Assembly (NCBI GenBank): GCA_002422265.1
Contig: DIUB01000219.1
Coordinates: 1-19,580, forward strand
From: Geobacter sp. UBA6169
GTDB taxonomy: Bacteria > Desulfobacterota > Desulfuromonadia > Geobacterales > Pseudopelobacteraceae
Direction of reading: 5' to 3'
Length of the DNA: 19,580 bases
The translations under genes and the position numbers were made by a program. Under the pieces are notes generated by a model. That model worked only from the letters and a program-made list of their open reading frames with translations. It was not told where the DNA came from and did not search any database. Below, one piece after another: positions 1 to 7,284 of this stretch. How positions within the stretch are numbered: the stretch's first letter is position 1; every line of letters begins with the position of its first letter.

Positions 1-1142
1 CCGTTAAACTCTCTGGCCAGCTGTTGATAGGGAAATCCGAAACGATCAAGAAAGGCAAACGGCACACCGGCTGCATGCTGCTGACGCAGCCAGTCCGGCA
101 ACTTCTGCCTGATACCGGACTGATCAGAGTAAGGCCAGAGTACTATTCCGGCATAACGTCCCCGCAGGATACCGGCAGGCAGCGGCTGCCGCAGGTCGTG
201 CAGCTCCACCTGATAGCCAAGATAGTTAAGCGGCATCACCGCAAAGCGTTGCAGATTGGTATAGACCGGATCCGAACCTTCGTTGCCGTCGTACAGCCCC
301 AGGATCATACGGGGCTGCACCTCAACCGCGCCCACCCCCAACGAGGCCAGATCCTTGTCGGTTACCCAGGGAATAAATCCGAGTGACCGAATCTTTTCTG
401 CGGTCTTACGAGCCAGTTCCCGATCCTTGGGGGCAACATAGTCGATGGCGATCACCGGCAGGCCTGCCCGACGCACCTCGGCAAAACGATTGAGCAGCCA
501 CTGGCGGTCCGTCTCTTTTACCTCGCCATAGGCACCGCTTGACGGATCGAAATTCTGAAAAAGCGACTCTGCAGCCACGGCAAAGGCAAGCTCTTTCACC
601 TGATCAAGGATCTCAAAGCCGCGGTTCAGGATCAGTCGTGCCTCGGGATGACGCTGCTTGATGCTGCGAATCACCTCTGCCAGGCCAGCCTGCAGGGCTG
701 GGTGCCGCTGTTTATCCTGCACCAGCTGATACGAATCCAGCGTATCCAGAAAAAATCCGCGATACCCGGCAGCCCAGAGCGGCTCCACCACCTGATCCAG
801 AAAAAAGGCCCGCCAGGCCGGATCGGCCAGATCCACCAGCTTGCTCTTCCAGGCCTGGTTATCGCCAATCAGCCAGACCGGGTTGAGCTGTCGGTAATAA
901 CTGCGATTGGGATCGATTTCCCCCACACTGATATAGGCAAACAACTCGCTGTGGGCAGACCGGTAGCTTGAAGGGGCAACGCCGGCAGCATCTGGCTCCA
1001 CCACCACCAGATCAAAGGCCTGCAGCTCATTGAAGGGGGGATTGGGGGCGTAGTACAAGGCCACGCTGAACGGGAGATCGGCCCGTACCGATACCGGCGC
1101 AAGCAGACAGACTGCAGACAGTAACACAATGAGAAACCACAT
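1..1142 (-). CDS. PelA-like/GH114 secreted glycoside hydrolase, partial (3' end outside window)
   Basis: The minus-strand reading frame is open from an ATG at 1142 to the window edge: 380 complete codons, no stop. The N-terminus is a signal peptide (hydrophobic residues 2-16, likely cleavage after Ala21), so the protein is exported. Residues about 25-275 fit the TM1410/GH114 TIM barrel of endo-alpha-1,4-polygalactosaminidases and PelA hydrolase domains: YISVGEID at 70-77, GFFLDTLDSY at 129-138 and IAIDYVAPKD at 231-240. Asp133 and Glu192 are my guesses for the catalytic pair. After residue 275 a second region begins (MILGLYDGNEGSDPVYTNL, 279-297), as in PelA proteins, where a further domain and a deacetylase follow. 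An AAAGGGGG-type ribosome site precedes the ATG. The likely role is trimming an exopolysaccharide of the Pel type in the periplasm. Whether a deacetylase domain and other pel genes follow lies beyond the edge. Family call is fairly sure, gene name is not. Confidence 0.8.
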   Translation of the reverse strand, partial: MWFLIVLLSAVCLLAPVSVRADLPFSVALYYAPNPPFNELQAFDLVVVEPDAAGVAPSSYRSAHSELFAYISVGEIDPNRSYYRQLNPVWLIGDNQAWKSKLVDLADPAWRAFFLDQVVEPLWAAGYRGFFLDTLDSYQLVQDKQRHPALQAGLAEVIRSIKQRHPEARLILNRGFEILDQVKELAFAVAAESLFQNFDPSSGAYGEVKETDRQWLLNRFAEVRRAGLPVIAIDYVAPKDRELARKTAEKIRSLGFIPWVTDKDLASLGVGAVEVQPRMILGLYDGNEGSDPVYTNLQRFAVMPLNYLGYQVELHDLRQPLPAGILRGRYAGIVLWPYSDQSGIRQKLPDWLRQQHAAGVPFAFLDRFGFPYQQLAREFN

Positions 1143-1243
1143 GGATCGCCCCCTTTTGGCAAACGATGTCTTTGTACCACCTGTCAGCTGAATTACAAGC
1201 GGTTCTTCTTCTCTGCCATAGAATGCTGCTTTTCCTGTTTTCC

Positions 1244-1272
1244 TTGACACTCCAACGCATTTCTGTTACTGA
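1244..1272 (+). promoter_or_regulatory. Candidate sigma70 promoter for the DksA-family gene
   Basis: A perfect TTGACA lies at 1244-1249. Seventeen bases on is TACTGA (1267-1272), preceded by TG at 1264-1265, giving an extended -10 form. The -10 hexamer itself is a poor match, so this rests mainly on the -35 box and the extended -10. It lies 68 bp upstream of the ATG at 1341, inside the 198-bp gap shared with the divergent PelA-like gene, for which I see no clear promoter. Confidence 0.4.
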
Positions 1273-1340
1273 TCTCGGCCTTTACGTCCACCTGAGCATC
1301 TCACAAAACGACGATTTCATGGTGATGGAGCATACGAATT

Positions 1341-1997
1341 ATGGCAACAACCAAAATCCCAAAAAAAGAAACAAGTACGGTGGCTGCTGATAAAAACGCA
1401 ACCTCACAGATCGCACCGGTAAAAAAGACTGCTCCAGCGGCTAAGGCGCAAGAGTCCAAACAGGCGGTAAAGCCGGCTGCAAAAGACCTTAAAACCACCC
1501 CCAAAAGCTCCAAAACGCCAGGTACCACGGTGGCTGCTCCGCAGCAGGAGCTGGCGCCTGCAGCAGCCCAGACGCCTGACGGCAAGTGGGGTGAAATCAG
1601 GCAGCTGCTGCTCAACCTGAAAGAACAGACCCTGCTGGAGATCAAACGCTCGATCAAAAAGGGCTCTGAGGCGACCGTAGGTGAAGAGCCGACCGGTGAT
1701 ATCTACGACCAGGCATCTTCAGAGCGGGACCGTGAACTGGGACTGCTACTGAACGACCGTGAGCGCCAGAAACTGCATAACATTGACGATGCGCTGCTAC
1801 GTATAGCCGAAGATGAATACGGCATCTGCGAAGAGTGCGATGAGGATATTCCGCTGGGACGATTAAAGGTGCTTCCGTTTACCCGGCACTGCGTCAAGTG
1901 CAAGTCTGAGCTGGAAAAAATCCAGGCCCAGACCCGTCGCCTTGAAGAGGATCGGGTCTACCGTGAGATACCGGTCGGCGATGACGATGAAGGATAG
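1341..1997 (+). CDS. dksA: DksA/TraR-family RNA polymerase-binding regulator with long Lys/Ala-rich N-terminal tail
   Basis: This 218-aa protein has a C-terminal DksA core (about 82-212). The zinc finger is Cys163, Cys166, Cys184, Cys187 (CEEC and CVKC). The coiled-coil tip motif DxxDxA is present as Asp120-Ile-Tyr-Asp123-Gln-Ala125; in E. coli DksA the equivalent residues reach into the RNA polymerase secondary channel. The family role is to act with ppGpp on rRNA and amino-acid promoters. Residues 1-80 are unusual: low-complexity, rich in Lys, Ala, Pro, Thr and Ser, with 13 lysines in the first 60 residues, like a histone H1-type tail. E. coli DksA is 151 aa and lacks this. GGAG at 1327-1330 supports the ATG at 1341; an upstream ATG at 1319 is out of frame. 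Family assignment is firm; whether it is the main DksA or a paralogue is not decided here. Confidence 0.88.
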   Translation: MATTKIPKKETSTVAADKNATSQIAPVKKTAPAAKAQESKQAVKPAAKDLKTTPKSSKTPGTTVAAPQQELAPAAAQTPDGKWGEIRQLLLNLKEQTLLEIKRSIKKGSEATVGEEPTGDIYDQASSERDRELGLLLNDRERQKLHNIDDALLRIAEDEYGICEECDEDIPLGRLKVLPFTRHCVKCKSELEKIQAQTRRLEEDRVYREIPVGDDDEG

Positions 1998-2005
1998 CCC
2001 CTCAA

Positions 2006-2028
2006 GCTTCCGTTGCAGTTCAGGAAGC
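2006..2028. other. Weak inverted repeat at the convergent dksA/DUF362 junction
   Basis: GCTTCC (2006-2011) and GGAAGC (2023-2028) form a 6-bp stem around an 11-base loop. It lies in the 22-bp gap between the convergent stops and overlaps the end of the DUF362 gene. No T-run follows on either strand, so it is at best a weak bidirectional terminator. Confidence 0.2.
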
Positions 2029-3162
2029 ACGTAAAGCCCGGTACCGTTCCAGGATTTTCAGCGCCACACCTTTTTTCAGCAGCAGTGCATGATGGGGACA
2101 GAGTTCCCGACAGCACCAGCAACGAATACACCGCCCTGAATCAACCTTCAGGGCGTTTTTTGTAAGGGTAATGGCCTGTGGCGGGCAGGCATCCCGGCAG
2201 ATACCGCACAGGACACAGCGCTGAGGATCGGCACACGGCAAGGGGCTCAGGCTGTCCCGCAGGAACGGCTTGATAAAACCGGGCAGGCCGAACTGCAGAT
2301 CAAGCCCATCCGGAAGGACAAAGGGAGGGTCTGCGGGCACCAGCGGCAGTTCCCCCGCCAGCCTGATCTGATCCATCGTGCTGCCTGACAACCCACGCCG
2401 TTGAGCCTCCTGTTCCACCGGCAGCAGTCGGTGCGGAATACCGGTCAGCTGTGCCGCCACCGTATCCACCGCCACCGGGCTATCACCAGCCAGCAGCATC
2501 CCCAGCTGCCGAGGCGTTCCGCTGTTGGGACCATTCCCTTCCATTGCAACAATCCCGTCCAAAATGGTAAGGGCCACCGGACGTGCCTGTGCAATCTCCA
2601 ACAGCAGTCCGGCAAACAGCTCCTTTGAACGTCCGGCAGTCAGATGCAGGGCCGCCTTGGCCGGCCCCACCACCGCACCGTAGAGATTCTTGACCCCGCA
2701 GGTCAGGGTCATCATCTCGTGGGTCTTGAGCTTGGGCAGATTGATGACCACATCGGCAGCCAGGTATTCCTCGGCCAGCTCAAGCCGCCGGAAGATGCCA
2801 TCAGCCGCAATCTGTCGTGTCCGGTCAAAGGGAACCAGGGTACTACCGGAAGCCTCCACAGCAGCCTTGATGCCGGTCTTTCGTGCCACCTGTTCAAACA
2901 GACCGATGCCGGGACTGTCACCCACCAGCACGATGCCGCCGGCCTCTTTGACCAGGCCGGCAACGGTTTGTACCAGGGCCGGATGGGTGGTAACGGCAGC
3001 TTCCGGCGGCTTGCCGGCCAGCATATTCGGTTTCAGTAAGACCCGCTGTCCTGCCGTCACAAACCGCCCGATCCCTCCCAACGGCGCCAACAACGCCACA
3101 ATCGACTCGTGCAGGTTGTGCTGCTCATAGCTGTCGCAATGCTGTAAACTGACCGTCGCCAT
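2020..3162 (-). CDS. DUF362 domain protein with C-terminal 2x[4Fe-4S] ferredoxin domain
   Basis: This 380-aa protein has an N-terminal DUF362 domain (about 1-290), recognisable from VLLKPNMLAG (41-50), the glycine-rich GDSPGIGLF region and VINLPKLKTHEMMTLTCGVK. The C-terminal ferredoxin domain carries two complete cluster motifs: Cys316-x2-Cys319-x2-Cys322-x3-Cys326-Pro and Cys345-x2-Cys348-x2-Cys351-x3-Cys355-Pro. There is no signal peptide, so it is probably cytoplasmic. DUF362-ferredoxin proteins are common in anaerobes and presumed to be redox proteins; their reaction is not established. AAGGGG just upstream of the ATG supports the start. The gene is alone, convergent with dksA and divergent (77 bp) from the GGDEF gene; I found no convincing promoter in that gap. 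Confidence 0.9.
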   Translation of the reverse strand: MATVSLQHCDSYEQHNLHESIVALLAPLGGIGRFVTAGQRVLLKPNMLAGKPPEAAVTTHPALVQTVAGLVKEAGGIVLVGDSPGIGLFEQVARKTGIKAAVEASGSTLVPFDRTRQIAADGIFRRLELAEEYLAADVVINLPKLKTHEMMTLTCGVKNLYGAVVGPAKAALHLTAGRSKELFAGLLLEIAQARPVALTILDGIVAMEGNGPNSGTPRQLGMLLAGDSPVAVDTVAAQLTGIPHRLLPVEQEAQRRGLSGSTMDQIRLAGELPLVPADPPFVLPDGLDLQFGLPGFIKPFLRDSLSPLPCADPQRCVLCGICRDACPPQAITLTKNALKVDSGRCIRCWCCRELCPHHALLLKKGVALKILERYRALRAS

Positions 3163-3239
3163 GCTGTCCCCTTGCGTTTTATTGAAGTTCGTTTACACTG
3201 TGTCCCAGTTCTGCTCACGTATACCATTCAGGGAACGCA

Positions 3240-4499
3240 ATGAAAACCACACCATCGGAACACTACGACATCTCGCTTTTGTATGTTGAAGACGAACGGG
3301 TTACCCGTGAGCAGATTTCCCGTATCCTGCAACGGATCGTGACCGACCTGCATGTTGCGGAAAACGGTCAGCAGGGCCTTGAACTGTATCAGGAAAAACG
3401 CCCTGACATCATCCTCACCGATATCATGATGCCGGTCATGAACGGCCTGGAGATGGCGCGCGCCATCCGTACCATTGACCGCGACAGCCAGATCATCATG
3501 CTGACCGCCTACAGTGACACCGACTACCTGCTGGAATGCATCACCCTGGGGATCAACCAGTATGTGCAAAAGCCGGTTGATTTTTCACGCCTGGCCTCTG
3601 CTCTGGACTCCTGCAGCAACTATGTCATGCTCAAGCGCAAACTGAAACAGCAGGAAAAACGGATCAACATGCTCTCGATGGCGGTTGAACAGGCACCGGC
3701 ACCGGTGATGATCACCTCCGTAACCGGTGCCATCGAGTATGTCAACGCCATGTTCTGCCGCCTGACCGGCTACCAGGCCAGTGAGGTACTGGGACGCAAC
3801 CCGCGCCTGCTCAAGTCGGATCTGAACCCGCCCCAACTGTATGAGCAGCTCTGGCAGACCATCACCAGCGGCAACGACTGGAAAGGCGAGCTGGCCAACA
3901 AGCAAAAAAACGGCACCATTTACTGGGAGATGATCAAGATCAGCCCCCTGCGGGACAGTGATAACAGCATCATCGGCTATCTGAAGGTCTCCCAGGACAT
4001 CACCGAACGAAAACAGTACGAGGACAACCTGCAGTATCTGGGTACCCACGACCAGCTGACCGGTCTCTATAACCGCGCCTACTTTGATGCGGAACTGCAG
4101 CGTCTGGAATCAAGCAGAGAGTATCCGGTCAGCATTGTCATGGCGGACATTGACGGCCTGAAGGAAGTGAACGACACCAAGGGACACGATGAGGGGGACC
4201 GCCTGATCAAGGGAGCGGCAGAACTACTGCTGGCCGCCTTCCGCTCCGGTGATGTGGTTGCCCGGATCGGCGGCGACGAGTTTGCGGTACTGCTGCCCCG
4301 CACCGACCATGAGACCGTTACCGCCGCCATCCAGCGGGTCCGAACCGGCAACGGGCTGGAGGCCTTCTCGCAGGTACTCTCTCTGGGGGCTGCCACCGCC
4401 CTGCAGCATGAGACCCTGCATGAGACCTTCAAGACGGCTGACCGCCTGATGTACCGGAACAAGGCCGAACGCAAGCAGCTTAGACAGGAAACCGCCTAA
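3240..4499 (+). CDS. Response regulator - PAS - GGDEF diguanylate cyclase
   Basis: This 419-aa soluble protein has a receiver domain (about 10-125), a PAS domain (about 142-258) and a GGDEF domain (about 264-415). The receiver has acidic residues Glu17/Asp18, phospho-acceptor Asp61 (LTDIMMP), Thr89 and Lys111. The cyclase has an intact GGDEF at 344-348 and the inhibitory I-site RxxD (Arg335-Ser-Gly-Asp338) exactly five residues before it, so it should make cyclic di-GMP under product feedback control. The PAS repeats the usual xxDITERK ending (252-258). The expected role is output of a phosphorelay, with the PAS as a second sensing input; no sensor kinase lies in the window. AGGGA at 3230-3234 precedes the ATG. 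The 3' end overlaps the convergent moeB-like gene by 4 bp. Target process is unknown; a PelA-like gene lies 2 kb away. Confidence 0.93.
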   Translation: MKTTPSEHYDISLLYVEDERVTREQISRILQRIVTDLHVAENGQQGLELYQEKRPDIILTDIMMPVMNGLEMARAIRTIDRDSQIIMLTAYSDTDYLLECITLGINQYVQKPVDFSRLASALDSCSNYVMLKRKLKQQEKRINMLSMAVEQAPAPVMITSVTGAIEYVNAMFCRLTGYQASEVLGRNPRLLKSDLNPPQLYEQLWQTITSGNDWKGELANKQKNGTIYWEMIKISPLRDSDNSIIGYLKVSQDITERKQYEDNLQYLGTHDQLTGLYNRAYFDAELQRLESSREYPVSIVMADIDGLKEVNDTKGHDEGDRLIKGAAELLLAAFRSGDVVARIGGDEFAVLLPRTDHETVTAAIQRVRTGNGLEAFSQVLSLGAATALQHETLHETFKTADRLMYRNKAERKQLRQETA

Positions 4500-5248
4500 C
4501 TGTTCACTCCGCAGACCCGGCAGCCGGCATCCCGCACGAACGACACCTCTCTGAAGCGCATTCCCAAAAGGTCAAAGGTCAGCAGCCGATCCGTCAGCAG
4601 CTGACCGATTCCCAGCAGATACTTCAGCACCTCAGCTGCCTGTATGGTGCCGATCACTCCCGGCAGTACTCCGAACACGCCGTCATACTCACACACGCGA
4701 CGCTCATCCTCTGCCGGCAGCTCGCCGAACAGGCAGCGATAGCAGGCCGATCTGCCCGGCAGCACGGTCATGACCTGCCCCTGAAAACGCAGGATACCGG
4801 CATGGGAGAGAGGGATGCCCAGACCAACGCAGGTGTCATTGATCAGTGCCTTGACCGCCAGCGAATCAACGGCATCCAGCACCATATCGTACTGACGGAC
4901 CAGCTCCGGCAGGTTGTGCTGATCAACCATCTGCGGAAACTGTTCCACCCGGCATCCGGGGTTCAGCCCCTGCAGACGGCGGGCTGCCGATTCGGTCTTG
5001 ACCGTCCCGATGGTCTCATTGCTGTGGATGATCTGACGCTGCAGATTGGAGAGATCGACCTGGTCACCATCGGCGATCCCGATGGTACCGACACCGGCAG
5101 CAGCCAGATACAGGGCTGCCGGAGAGCCAAGCCCGCCGGCACCGATGATCAGCACCCGACTCTGCCGCAAACGCTGCTGCCCGGCCTCTCCCACTTCAGG
5201 CAGCATCAGGTGACGGTTGTACCGTTCCCGCTCTTCACTGGTCAGCAT
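4496..5248 (-). CDS. moeB: MoeB/ThiF/HesA-family adenylyltransferase
   Basis: This 250-aa E1-like enzyme belongs to the family that adenylates the C-terminal Gly-Gly of small sulfur carriers (MoaD, ThiS and relatives). The nucleotide loop is GAGGLG (36-41). Arg12, Arg71, Lys84 and Asp128 fall where E. coli MoeB has its ATP-binding and catalytic Arg14, Arg73, Lys86 and Asp130. A zinc site is formed by Cys169/Cys172 (CYRC) and Cys243/Cys246 (CRVC). There is no C-terminal rhodanese domain. The ATG lies within the end of mnmA (ATGCTGA, 7-bp overlap), with GGAGG at 5259-5263 inside mnmA, so translation is probably coupled. From sequence alone MoeB (molybdopterin), ThiF (thiamine) and other carrier-activating enzymes cannot be separated; no carrier gene is present here. 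Last gene of the minus-strand run. Confidence 0.88.
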   Translation of the reverse strand: MLTSEERERYNRHLMLPEVGEAGQQRLRQSRVLIIGAGGLGSPAALYLAAAGVGTIGIADGDQVDLSNLQRQIIHSNETIGTVKTESAARRLQGLNPGCRVEQFPQMVDQHNLPELVRQYDMVLDAVDSLAVKALINDTCVGLGIPLSHAGILRFQGQVMTVLPGRSACYRCLFGELPAEDERRVCEYDGVFGVLPGVIGTIQAAEVLKYLLGIGQLLTDRLLTFDLLGMRFREVSFVRDAGCRVCGVNS

Positions 5249-6306
5249 TGCGGCAATGCCTCCACAATCCGGCCGGCCCCCAGGACCTCATCTCCCCGGT
5301 AGACCGCCAGGGTCTGTCCCGGTGTTATGGCCCGCTGCGGCTCATCAAAGATCACCTGTACTGCGTCATCGCTGCGTGGTTCAACCCTGCAGGCAACCGG
5401 TGCATGACGGTAGCGGATCTTGCAGGCAGCGGCAAACGGCTGTTGCGGGGGTGTACCAAACCAGCGCATCTCTTCGGCCACCAGTCCCGGCGCATACAGA
5501 TACGGTTCTTCACCAACCACCACCCGGTTGCGGGCCGACTGCAGTTCAAGCACATAGAGCGGCTCTTTCCAGGCGATTCCCAACCCTTTGCGCTGACCGA
5601 TGGTGTACTGCCAGAAGCCGTTATGGCGTCCCAGCAGGCTGCCGTTACGATGGACGATCAGCCCTTTGCTCCGGTTTGCGCCTTCGCGGGCAGCAAGGAA
5701 CGGCACATACCCGCTCTCCGGCAGAAAACAGACATCCTGACTCTCCTTGCGCTCTGCCACCGGCAGGCCGAACTGGCGCGCCAACTGGCGAACCTCATCT
5801 TTGCCGCTCAGCTCTCCCAACGGGAACAGCACCTGTTCCAGTGCCTCCGGACCGATCCAGCCCAGAAAGTAGGACTGATCCTTGCGTCGGTCAGCAGCTG
5901 CCAGCAGATGCGGCTGCCCGGCAGCATCTCTGCTGATCCGGGCATAGTGACCGGTTGCCAGCATCGTCGCCCCCAGCCGGTGGGCCTCATCCAGCAGTTG
6001 GCCGAATTTGATCAGCCGGTTGCACCGTACACAGGGATTCGGGGTCTCGCCGTTCAGGTAGCTGACGGCAAACGGCGTGATCACCTGCCGGTCAAACACA
6101 GCCGTCATATCGATCCGATGCAGTGGAATACCCAGGTGGTCCGCCACCTGCTGCGCTGCAGTGGTTGCGTCACTATCAGGCAGCAACGTCATGGTCAGGC
6201 CGATCAGGCGGTACCCCTGCTGTTGCAGCAGGGCTGCGGCTACCGCAGAATCAACCCCGCCGGACAGGGCAACGGCAACCAATGTATCTGAGGCAACAGA
6301 AGACAT
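5242..6306 (-). CDS. mnmA: tRNA-specific 2-thiouridylase MnmA
   Basis: This 354-aa protein matches the normal MnmA length. The PP-loop SGGVDS is at 15-20. The two catalytic cysteines are Cys92 (NPCVRC) and Cys193 (DVCFLP). TGHYAR (118-123) and GRHNGFWQYTIGQRKGLGI are typical of the family. MnmA adenylates U34 of tRNAs for Lys, Glu and Gln and inserts sulfur to make 2-thiouridine in the cytoplasm. The start at 6306 lies 2 bp after the stop of the upstream gene, with no clear ribosome site, suggesting translational re-initiation. The MoeB-like gene that follows overlaps by 7 bp; both are sulfur-transfer enzymes, but MnmA normally takes sulfur from IscS or the Tus relay, not from a MoeB-activated carrier, so the link may be only transcriptional. 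Confidence 0.96.
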   Translation of the reverse strand: MSSVASDTLVAVALSGGVDSAVAAALLQQQGYRLIGLTMTLLPDSDATTAAQQVADHLGIPLHRIDMTAVFDRQVITPFAVSYLNGETPNPCVRCNRLIKFGQLLDEAHRLGATMLATGHYARISRDAAGQPHLLAAADRRKDQSYFLGWIGPEALEQVLFPLGELSGKDEVRQLARQFGLPVAERKESQDVCFLPESGYVPFLAAREGANRSKGLIVHRNGSLLGRHNGFWQYTIGQRKGLGIAWKEPLYVLELQSARNRVVVGEEPYLYAPGLVAEEMRWFGTPPQQPFAAACKIRYRHAPVACRVEPRSDDAVQVIFDEPQRAITPGQTLAVYRGDEVLGAGRIVEALPQC

Positions 6307-6308
6307 GG

Positions 6309-7277
6309 TCAGAAGATGATGTTTGGTCGCAGGACCAGGGAAAAGCTGGGGGCATCCATCTGCCGCAAGGCACCGCTGTAGCGGGCAGGGTTCTCCCAGA
6401 TCAGACCGAGATCCAGCTTGAGGGCAACACCCCAGGATTTAATCGGTATGATCTTGCCCAGGACATATTCCTGGCGGAGCAGGTCAACCTGCCTGGTACC
6501 AACATCCAGACGGACATCAAAGGAGCTGTTCCTGAGAAACTCGAACGGATTGACCCGGAAATCGAGGTTGCTGCGGCGGAACCCCACATAAAAGGTATTG
6601 GCGATATTGGGGCTGTCATGCACCTTGGCCCCCAGACGAAAACTCCAGGAATGTTTTTCATCCCTGAAACTGCGTTCGCCCTTCATCTTCCATTCTGCTT
6701 CAAGGGAGTGATCGGGAACCATGACGTTGTTTCTGATGTGCTGGTTGGAATAGCTGAACAGGTAGCCCATGAAGCCCTTGTTGGACGAAAGCTTCGCCTC
6801 CCCCGGCTTGACGTATTTGACCATATCCCCGACAAACAGGGAAAGGGCATACGGTTCTTCAAAGCCGGCGGTGATCCAGTGAATCACATTCTGATTACGG
6901 CCGATATCAGCAATACCATAGAAATCCCTGGCATACTCTTTCAACCCCACTCCCACCAGCGGCATCGGCATCACTGCCGCCTCCAGCATTACAAAGCGGG
7001 GGTTGAACAGGTTCAGCCACAGACGGCCATACACCTCCAGCTCATCCTCATCCGTCACCTCCGGTATGGGGGTATCGGTCAACGGAATATTGAGCGAGAC
7101 ATTGGAATAATACAGATCCGTTTCCCAGTCCAGATCAGCCCACCCCAGCGGTTTGCTGCCGAAGAGGTACTCCTTGAGGGTGCGCTGCGACTGACTGCCT
7201 GACTCATCAGCCTGCACTGCGACCGTCTGCAGGCAGAACAGCAGGAAAACGACAAAAAACAGGAACAGGCGACTCAT
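6309..7277 (-). CDS. Exported protein, probable outer-membrane beta-barrel, function unknown
   Basis: I take the ATG at 7277 as the start (322 aa). The frame extends to 7307, but the longer form puts ten polar residues before the signal peptide and overlaps the upstream gene. From 7277 the protein begins MSRLFLFF with a hydrophobic core and likely cleavage after the VQA preceding Asp-Glu-Ser. The rest has no long hydrophobic segment, many short aromatic-rich alternating stretches (such as WSFRLGAKVH, YVGFRRSNLDFRV, ALKLDLGLIW), and ends in Phe (LRPNIIF), all typical of an outer-membrane barrel. I do not recognise the family. It lies 7 bp after the amylase-like gene and 2 bp before mnmA, so it is co-transcribed with both. 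A role in moving or sensing sugars would be a guess from the neighbour only. Confidence 0.72.
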   Translation of the reverse strand: MSRLFLFFVVFLLFCLQTVAVQADESGSQSQRTLKEYLFGSKPLGWADLDWETDLYYSNVSLNIPLTDTPIPEVTDEDELEVYGRLWLNLFNPRFVMLEAAVMPMPLVGVGLKEYARDFYGIADIGRNQNVIHWITAGFEEPYALSLFVGDMVKYVKPGEAKLSSNKGFMGYLFSYSNQHIRNNVMVPDHSLEAEWKMKGERSFRDEKHSWSFRLGAKVHDSPNIANTFYVGFRRSNLDFRVNPFEFLRNSSFDVRLDVGTRQVDLLRQEYVLGKIIPIKSWGVALKLDLGLIWENPARYSGALRQMDAPSFSLVLRPNIIF

Positions 7278-7284
7278 GGCGTGC

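Noticed and set aside
24..1180. Several short plus and minus frames in the first 1.2 kb
   Set aside because: They overlap the continuous minus-strand PelA-like frame, which lacks a stop in the window but has a signal peptide and GH114 motifs.
5248..7202. Two plus-strand open frames of about 350 codons opposite mnmA and the barrel-protein gene
   Set aside because: mnmA is unmistakable on the minus strand and the barrel gene has a signal peptide and operon spacing. The plus frames have no family features.
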